Positions 19,701 through 19,836 of a DNA stretch of 19,836 bases are shown here, in pieces (the first letter of the stretch is position 1; every line of letters begins with the position of its first letter). The position numbers and the translations under genes are program-made. The notes below the pieces were generated by a model that was not told the origin of the DNA, searched no databases, and saw only the letters and a list, made by a program, of their open reading frames with translations. This DNA comes from Stramenopiles sp. TOSAG23-2 (Eukaryota; Sar), in assembly GCA_900128395.1 (NCBI GenBank), contig LT649500.1, forward strand, positions 1 through 19,836, given 5' to 3'.

Positions 19701-19836
19701 TCGACATCTTCATCCGTGGCAATTATAGTTGCTCCTGTGTATTGGCCATATCGACTACTTGCACGCGCAGAAAGGCAGATACTGGATACTACGAGAAGCT
19801 CATCGCAGCGATTTTCATTTCCATTGTCATCATTTC
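93..19836 (-). CDS. Giant multidomain adhesion receptor (cadherin / F5/8C / PA14 / PAN / IPT-TIG / 9-TM), 5' partial, 7 exons in window
   Basis: One spliced gene. Exons on the minus strand are 19836-11208, 11065-10734, 10619-4425, 4219-3725, 3607-2672, 2466-1489 and 1342-93; intron phases are 2,1,1,1,1,1. The window encodes about 6,270 residues and ends at a TAA; the frame is open to the window edge, so the start codon and signal peptide lie upstream. Seen: cadherin-type repeats with DxNxPP ends and LDYE strands, lectin-type insertions, tandem TIG domains with GxNFG turns, a cysteine-rich stalk, about nine membrane helices and a Ser/His-rich tail. Family knowledge: cadherin, TIG, F5/8C and PAN modules are extracellular adhesion or glycan/protein-binding folds. 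Inference: a calcium-dependent surface adhesion or sensing receptor. The GTG/TTG codons at 19645, 11040, 10542, 4046, 3635 and 1340 are internal Val/Leu codons, not starts. The ligand is unknown. Confidence 0.87.
96..880 (-). other. Ser/Asp/Glu/Asn-rich low-complexity tail
   Basis: About 260 residues of near-continuous Ser runs with Asp/Glu: TDSSSDLDGYSNTSS, then SSESSSEVEEENKKKSDN, SSSSSSESDDSSSMSDSS, and SRRKKRNESDSSDVDILED at the end. Many S-x-x-D/E sites fit casein kinase 2. SRRKKR could act as a nuclear localisation signal in a released tail, but that is speculative. The region is likely disordered, and its triplet repeats make open frames on the plus strand. Confidence 0.8.
906..950 (-). 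other. Histidine-rich tract in the cytoplasmic tail
   Basis: KKHGHHHHHHKHGHK: nine His in fifteen residues, on the cytoplasmic side. His-rich tracts can bind transition metals or work as pH-sensitive charge switches; either is only a possibility here. It separates the Lys-rich juxtamembrane part from the Ser/acid-rich part. Confidence 0.85.
1343..1488 (-). other. Intron 6 (phase 1, 146 nt)
   Basis: Donor CTAT|GTAAGTAA at 1488; acceptor ATAAAAAAAG|GC at 1343. CTCTAAC at 1382-1376, about 34 nt before the AG. The only earlier AG after it is about 3 nt from the branch A. The T|GC junction gives Cys within helix 8 (VILC-LAGIMF). Read-through gives TGT AAG TAA. The acceptor lies in a palindrome. 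Confidence 0.83.
1489..2466 (-). CDS. Exon 6: membrane helices 3-7, cytoplasmic coiled coil and first half of helix 8
   Basis: 978 nt, symmetric phase 1-1, residues 5529-5855. Helices by eye: FKVSLPFIAGGIVGSMLFTS, FTVAISLTMTLVYFLYLTV, YAILVIIIYGFGMPGGIGVA, FYLWSTFILIRKLLLCAVGV and YQMAGTLSIMFASFIMQV. Basic loops (EKYRRSLDRKK; LLRKRVMADQW) fall on the inner side, and a two-Cys loop (NCQTT to EKCYIEG) on the outer side. A charged heptad-like stretch then leads to VELILLACAVILC, where intron 6 cuts helix 8. I chose 2466 rather than the ATG at 2506 as the exon edge because it restores GPEC-ALRSL. Confidence 0.84.
1530..1740 (-). other. Cytoplasmic coiled-coil loop between helices 7 and 8
   Basis: About 68 residues between two membrane helices: EKARLMRQEAESKILEEILR, LERQSMLVRAS, then MHQMRLQIDEQDRIIAQHRQ. 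Hydrophobic residues recur at 3-4 spacing with charged residues between, a heptad pattern. It lies on the predicted inner side, so it could mediate dimerisation or bind a cytoplasmic partner. The GDSYAK break suggests two short helices. Confidence 0.6.
2467..2671 (-). other. Intron 5 (phase 1, 205 nt) with internal tandem duplication
   Basis: Donor GAAT|GTAAGTAC at 2671; acceptor ACGTAG|GC at 2467. Branch-like CACTAAC at 2536-2530, about 64 nt before the acceptor, and this AG is the first after it. The T|GC junction gives Cys (GPEC-ALRSL). The in-frame ATG at 2506 lies in the intron: a TAA stands 9 codons upstream of it, and the residues between it and 2467 do not match the membrane module. 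Confidence 0.84.
2532..2659. repeat. Imperfect tandem duplication, 2 x 64 bp
   Basis: Copy 1 is 2532-2595 and copy 2 is 2596-2659. Both share tagtggttattgaaatagat and, near the end, cactaag; I count about five single-base differences in the first 60 positions. Both copies lie wholly within intron 5. Only copy 1 (nearer the acceptor on the minus strand) has an intact CTAAC branch site at its edge. Confidence 0.9.
2672..3607 (-). CDS. Exon 5: cysteine-rich stalk, first membrane helix and WP...PEC segment
   Basis: 936 nt, symmetric phase 1-1, residues 5217-5529. It begins with a cysteine-containing beta-rich stretch (KSKCLFDGKQ, KECNPVSIIS, QLVLRTETSHSY), then a stalk with about ten Cys, then the first helix (IPWLMPVIMGFACIIG), a basic loop (SKSKIDRNVLR) and VAWPIEINFIFKWFQFF ending DIDLVGPEC. 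The segment from the last Cys pair to PEC matches a membrane module I know from large protist surface proteins. The TTG at 3635 lies in intron 4 and is not a start. Confidence 0.85.
2905..3250 (-). other. Juxtamembrane cysteine-rich (GCC2/GCC3 or EGF-like) stalk
   Basis: Cysteines recur at short spacing: CENALFPGERC, TTCPYVMPCEPSSSCVGNGQ, CAFGYVSYYEP, ACDPLHYTLPDSTC, FAPRCGLCDISES, GICIACPE. C-x2-C with an aromatic turn between pairs and a last C-x2-C-P just before the helix is typical of the growth-factor-receptor-like cysteine repeats that precede membrane helices in many protist proteins. All cysteines lie on the predicted outer side. Confidence 0.62.
3608..3724 (-). other. Intron 4 (phase 1, 117 nt)
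   Basis: Donor GAAT|GTAAGTAG at 3724; acceptor TATATAG|GC at 3608. Branch-like CACTAAC at 3660-3654, about 47 nt before the first downstream AG, which is the acceptor. The junction makes T|GC, a Cys (PPPEC-TKSKC). Reading through gives TGT AAG TAG, an immediate stop. Confidence 0.86.
3725..4219 (-). CDS. Exon 4: last TIG domain and start of the cysteine-rich stalk
   Basis: 495 nt, symmetric phase 1-1, residues 5052-5217. It opens in the TIG core (AGGFYLFFLGENFGERKTP, VKITIGGQECLE) and ends the TIG with GEKSLIITVAHKTV. It then enters a cysteine-containing stretch (YARCFKNYYGLYGEHCVSCW, ATECSGEF) leading to LPPPEC at the donor. The TTG at 4046 is an internal Leu: the upstream frame is open to the acceptor and completes the TIG. 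The exon ends with the T of a Cys codon. Confidence 0.86.
4220..4424 (-). other. Intron 3 (phase 1, 205 nt)
   Basis: Donor CAAG|GTAGGTAC at 4424; acceptor CACAAAAG|GT at 4220. TACTAAC branch site at 4277-4271, about 52 nt before the AG. The only other AG after it is 3-4 nt away, too close for use. Splicing rebuilds a TIG opening (DAQ-G-GSKAGGFYLFFLG). The intron holds an AT dinucleotide run at about 4318-4332 and lacks a clear pyrimidine tract at its 3' end. Confidence 0.85.
4425..10619 (-). CDS. Exon 3: cadherin repeats 12-15 and most of the IPT/TIG array
   Basis: 6,195 nt with no stop, residues 2988-5051 plus split codons; a symmetric phase 1-1 exon. It begins in the last strands of cadherin repeat 12, carries repeats 13-15 and then runs through about 13 TIG-type units. 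The GTG at 10542 is an internal Val: the 25 codons upstream (reading VIGVRVSDAEG then CDSNDLTCGG) are open and belong to the repeat. The exon ends CAA-G before GTAGGTAC. The border between cadherin and TIG blocks (about 9108) carries no intron. Confidence 0.88.
5683..5800 (-). other. PSI-like cysteine module within the TIG array
   Basis: About 40 residues with six cysteines: CFDDVVYVDECACKF, then FTCIPLPHCIWDYSLQICG. The C-x2-W-x-x-x-x-x-x-C ending resembles the 'C-x-W-C-x-x-x-x-C' end of plexin-semaphorin-integrin (PSI) modules, which in plexins and Met sit next to TIG domains. It lies just before a TIG unit (IPTQGRNISIFGKNFG). The match is short. Confidence 0.42.
9108..10494 (-). other. Cadherin-type repeats 13-15
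   Basis: Repeat 13 (10494-9785) is about 235 residues long. Its start (TLNENVGNIDYIVVDG) and end (KVQVLDCATCDNPLTD, INDTPEPPD) are cadherin-like; its middle holds an unassigned stretch with CGDGSYSPCNEDCHSNSLPC. Repeat 14 (9784-9465) is normal: IRENTASGTMVGIPLY, YDPEHADLNYEV, LNFELKGRHIHAVKVHD, LENVNESPQI. Repeat 15 (9464-9108): VQEDSPLNTVVGAIKF, FDEDFQDEHT, LDYELCQSFSLLLQIRD, VIDTNDIS. Repeat 15 is the last cadherin unit before the TIG array. Confidence 0.72.
10620..10733 (-). other. Intron 2 (phase 1, 114 nt)
   Basis: Donor GAAG|GTAAGATA at 10733; acceptor CATAAG|GA at 10620. Branch-like AACTAAC lies at 10678-10672, about 53 nt before the AG, which is the first AG after it. The junction restores GEG-FVIGVRVSDAEG, a cadherin strand. 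A microsatellite starts 5 nt inside the donor. Confidence 0.86.
10699..10728. repeat. Compound microsatellite (CT)7(AT)8
   Basis: Plus-strand (CT)7 at 10699-10712 followed directly by (AT)8 at 10713-10728. It lies in intron 2, with the AT part abutting the 5' splice site on the minus strand (GTAAG then TATATA). Length variation here is likely and would alter the spacing between donor and branch site. Confidence 0.9.
10734..11065 (-). CDS. Exon 2: end of cadherin repeat 11 and most of repeat 12
   Basis: 332 nt, entered in phase 2 and left in phase 1; residues 2876-2987. It reads YSLYDTATVDIQIRNVNERP and then a fresh cadherin repeat with RDPEGGTLSFSLL and INTETGQLKL. The GTG at 11040 is an internal Val: the frame upstream is open to the acceptor and completes the cadherin strand. 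A two-Cys insert (CNPSSSC) replaces a strand loop of the repeat. Confidence 0.86.
11066..11207 (-). other. Intron 1 (phase 2, 142 nt)
   Basis: Donor AG|GTAAGTTT at 11207; acceptor TTTAG|G at 11066. A perfect yeast-type branch site TACTAAC lies at 11116-11110, about 45 nt before the AG, and the AG used is the first one after it. Splicing joins VRD-R-YSLYD into a normal cadherin strand; without splicing, TAA follows at once. Confidence 0.88.
11208..19836 (-). CDS. Exon 1 in window (5' partial): cadherin repeats with inserted lectin-type modules
   Basis: Uninterrupted coding over 8,629 nt, about residues 1-2876, open at the window edge. Translating the edge upstream of 19645 gives a cadherin-type calcium motif, ATDEDVEDILVFSI, so the frame truly continues. 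The exon carries cadherin-type repeats 1-10 and most of repeat 11. It ends with the dinucleotide AG of a split Arg codon (phase 2) before the donor GTAAGTTT; reading through gives an immediate TAA. An 8.6 kb exon is unusually long for a protein-coding exon. Whether the true exon is longer, or has further exons upstream, cannot be seen. Confidence 0.88.
11905..12789 (-). other. Cadherin-type repeat 9, split by two PAN-like modules
   Basis: About residues 2349-2643. It opens with YYVQENSIRGTSLSNNLGKY and MSDPNDVTG. It closes with GDLFRIKRTTGELYVHD, LDYEAYNIYVFSITAQAYDD and VQDVNEPIT. The two PAN-like modules lie between these halves, immediately before the F-R-I-x-x-x-T-G-E-L strand, the same site used by the insertion in repeat 4. 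Confidence 0.68.
12100..12605 (-). other. Tandem PAN/Apple-like modules 3 and 4
   Basis: About residues 2411-2578. Module 3 (12605-12395): NGCNLG, SKETCQRKCDWQKQCKSWEF, STCKLYND, then extra Cys in ACKTDAGACWIYYD. Module 4 (12365-12115): VCGTLKSW, NLSACATRCGESLNTCVAWD, NYCKLYSI. The C-x3-C-x5-C-x3-W/F pattern repeats in both, so they are probably a local duplication that has diverged. The A-C-W-I-Y-Y segment of module 3 is an addition. Confidence 0.7.
12790..13828 (-). other. Cadherin-type repeats 7 and 8
   Basis: About residues 2003-2348. Repeat 7 is of near-normal length: YINENSDEYSLIG, VYDPDVEQSLLFDI, SGQLEVSSAMNFELLNNFS, and LDVNEPPVL (ending near 13491). Repeat 8 is about twice as long: after NESTWSPNPSS it has an extra beta-rich stretch (about 13370-13150, with KRWVRFQSANNDIHYGPFKV and FVVYYFGG), then returns to YFSLDGISRQLYAK, FDYEDITVYTLQIVVNDDG and LNVNESPSCP. 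The insertion in repeat 8 is not assigned to a family. Confidence 0.7.
14100..14330 (-). other. PAN/Apple-like module 2
   Basis: About residues 1836-1912. Seen: DCGGSN, NLQECKETCSVHPECKAFNF, DNGYCSFWKTG, and a last Cys in VYHCYEK. The C-x3-C-x4-C-x3-F core is a clear PAN/Apple match. Confidence 0.7.
14337..14700 (-). other. F5/8 type C-like module 2 (main part)
   Basis: About residues 1712-1833. Seen: WDAEKYWQSASSNAWIKIDL, with the two Trp and the W-I-x-I-D-L strand typical of discoidin modules; then VLEFTRIELHWVSH and a TRIVIKAQYD strand. The matching last strand (LNSLRIYGS, about 14068-14042) comes after the PAN-like module, so the fold looks interrupted. Substrate unknown. Confidence 0.6.
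15055..15470 (-). other. Beta-sandwich module, carbohydrate-binding type (tentative), second copy
   Basis: About residues 1456-1594. Strands seen include YKFNANRGLIIGDD, TIRLEAWVKVSHPW, GLMAVGLWDREG, LTSWTLQYIDVYVGA, GAVYISNSC and IILVYDVRIYQ. R-L-E-A-W-V-K, then S-W-T-L-Q-Y, then a closing V-Y-D-V-R-I strand, is the common order in sugar-binding jelly rolls. The stretch between the two sandwiches (15760-15470) holds CRPNAFPCGLW and no domain I recognise. Confidence 0.4.
15760..16150 (-). other. Beta-sandwich module of carbohydrate-binding type (tentative)
   Basis: About residues 1228-1360. Alternating strands are seen: LKWTFPKSIMM, TLKMRFRYRILTP, IIAYLKVHVSTTDGK, NEWVISKAVDITLL, ENYIIFTVWKTGDV, then LHLDYMELH. 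The order (an aromatic strand, a W near the centre, and a closing L-D-x-M/I-E-L strand) is the usual look of galactose-binding-fold modules, whose last strand often reads 'I-D-x-I-x-L'. The family is not identified. Confidence 0.4.
16190..16385 (-). other. PAN/Apple-like module 1
   Basis: About residues 1150-1215. The cysteine spacing (CKGYNTNWW, then SIEHCFQLCLGDINCHYFAY, then NCSLLSSC) fits the PAN/Apple core, in which C-x3-C-x4-5-C-x3-F/Y precedes a short strand and a last Cys. PAN modules bind proteins or carbohydrates. It sits directly after the PA14-like module. Confidence 0.66.
16450..16920 (-). other. PA14-like beta-sandwich module
   Basis: About residues 972-1128. Seen: a Leu-Arg-Ile-Tyr-Thr start, SGENTVPPSNWLRVAYDN, a CGLQIEVNGVLTD strand, EPYRIVFLNK, and YTIKLIWSGLGIGPS followed by an aromatic FDNWYERLY stretch. 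In PA14 modules a strand for a bound cofactor or sugar site is followed by 'x-G-x-x-Y-x-I-x-x-x-Y' and 'L-x-W'; the order here agrees. The paired Asp of lectin-type PA14 domains is not obvious, so sugar binding is not claimed. Another beta-sandwich fold is possible. Confidence 0.42.
17030..18542 (-). other. Cadherin-type repeat 4, split by an F5/8C-like insertion
   Basis: About residues 431-935, some five times the usual 100-110 residues of a cadherin repeat. The N-terminal part is recognisable (KIEENANGGEVVIGSLAV, then the acidic EDDDVGET). The C-terminal part is canonical (FKVEYNTGRVSIAS, LDYETNPSFGFIVTVTD, LLDVNEPPMF). Between them lie a beta-rich stretch (18360-18000) and an F5/8C-like module (17975-17450). 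The split falls before the strand that normally reads F-x-I/V-x-x-x-T-G. I infer domain insertion into a single cadherin repeat. Confidence 0.65.
17450..17975 (-). other. F5/8 type C (discoidin)-like module 1
   Basis: About residues 620-795. Seen: a GPGAAFDRKLDTYYLS segment matching the loop of discoidin domains in which an Ala/Phe is followed by D and a W/Y-rich turn; SWIEVTLDTEIKLFGMQMF, matching their W-I-x-V-D-L strand; a Y-V-L-E-G-K strand; and a closing VNEIRFFL strand. Cys pairs at both ends could close the sandwich. The family binds carbohydrate or anionic lipid. No binding residue can be assigned here, and the match is by pattern only. Confidence 0.62.
18543..19836 (-). other. Cadherin-type repeats 1-3 (first one partial)
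   Basis: About residues 1-430. Three repeats end in cadherin-like terminal motifs: QDANYPPAF near 19435-19411, NRNEAPRF near 19008-18985 and DENDPPSS near 18563-18540. Calcium-type motifs are visible (ATDEDVED at the start, LVDPDE in repeat 3, FNFESFENK before the last strand of repeat 3). Repeat 2 holds a cysteine cluster (SCSECL and TCCEAE) that classical cadherin repeats lack. The fold assignment rests on these motifs; individual strands are degenerate. Confidence 0.75.

Overview
The window is a protein-coding stretch from a eukaryote, most likely a single-celled one (alga, stramenopile or another protist), and essentially all of it belongs to one giant minus-strand gene. The evidence for a eukaryote is the set of short GT-AG introns and the domain content: cadherin, IPT/TIG, F5/8C-like and PAN/Apple-like modules, plus a polytopic membrane module that I know from protist surface proteins. 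Long frames stay open with TAA, TAG and TGA all read as stops, so a standard nuclear code fits. The sequence is AT-rich. I cannot name the species.

Six introns can be placed by eye. Every exon junction restores the reading frame and joins domain motifs that belong together (for example RVRD|R|YSLYD in a cadherin repeat and FDAQ|G|GSKAGG in a TIG domain). Every intron carries a yeast-like nCTAAC branch site 34-64 nt before its AG. Exons, in transcript order: 19836-11208 (open at the 5' side), 11065-10734, 10619-4425, 4219-3725, 3607-2672, 2466-1489, 1342-93 (TAA stop). The spliced product is about 6,270 residues within the window, and its start lies beyond base 19836. Residue numbers in the entries count from the first full codon, at 19834.

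Layout from N to C terminus: (1) about 15 cadherin-type repeats (19836-9108), several of them split by inserted F5/8C-like, PA14-like, PAN/Apple-like and other beta-sandwich modules; (2) an array of about 13-14 IPT/TIG domains with a PSI-like cysteine module inside it (9107-4000); (3) a cysteine-rich stalk (about 4000-2910); (4) a membrane module of about nine helices with an internal cytoplasmic coiled coil (about 2910-1205); (5) a cytoplasmic tail with basic, His-rich and very Ser/acid-rich blocks (1205-93).

The whole reads as a giant surface adhesion receptor: a very long, probably calcium-dependent ectodomain with glycan-binding-type modules, coupled through a polytopic membrane domain to a probably phosphorylated cytoplasmic tail. 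I see no second gene, RNA gene, mobile element or CRISPR array. The open frames on the plus strand are antisense shadows.
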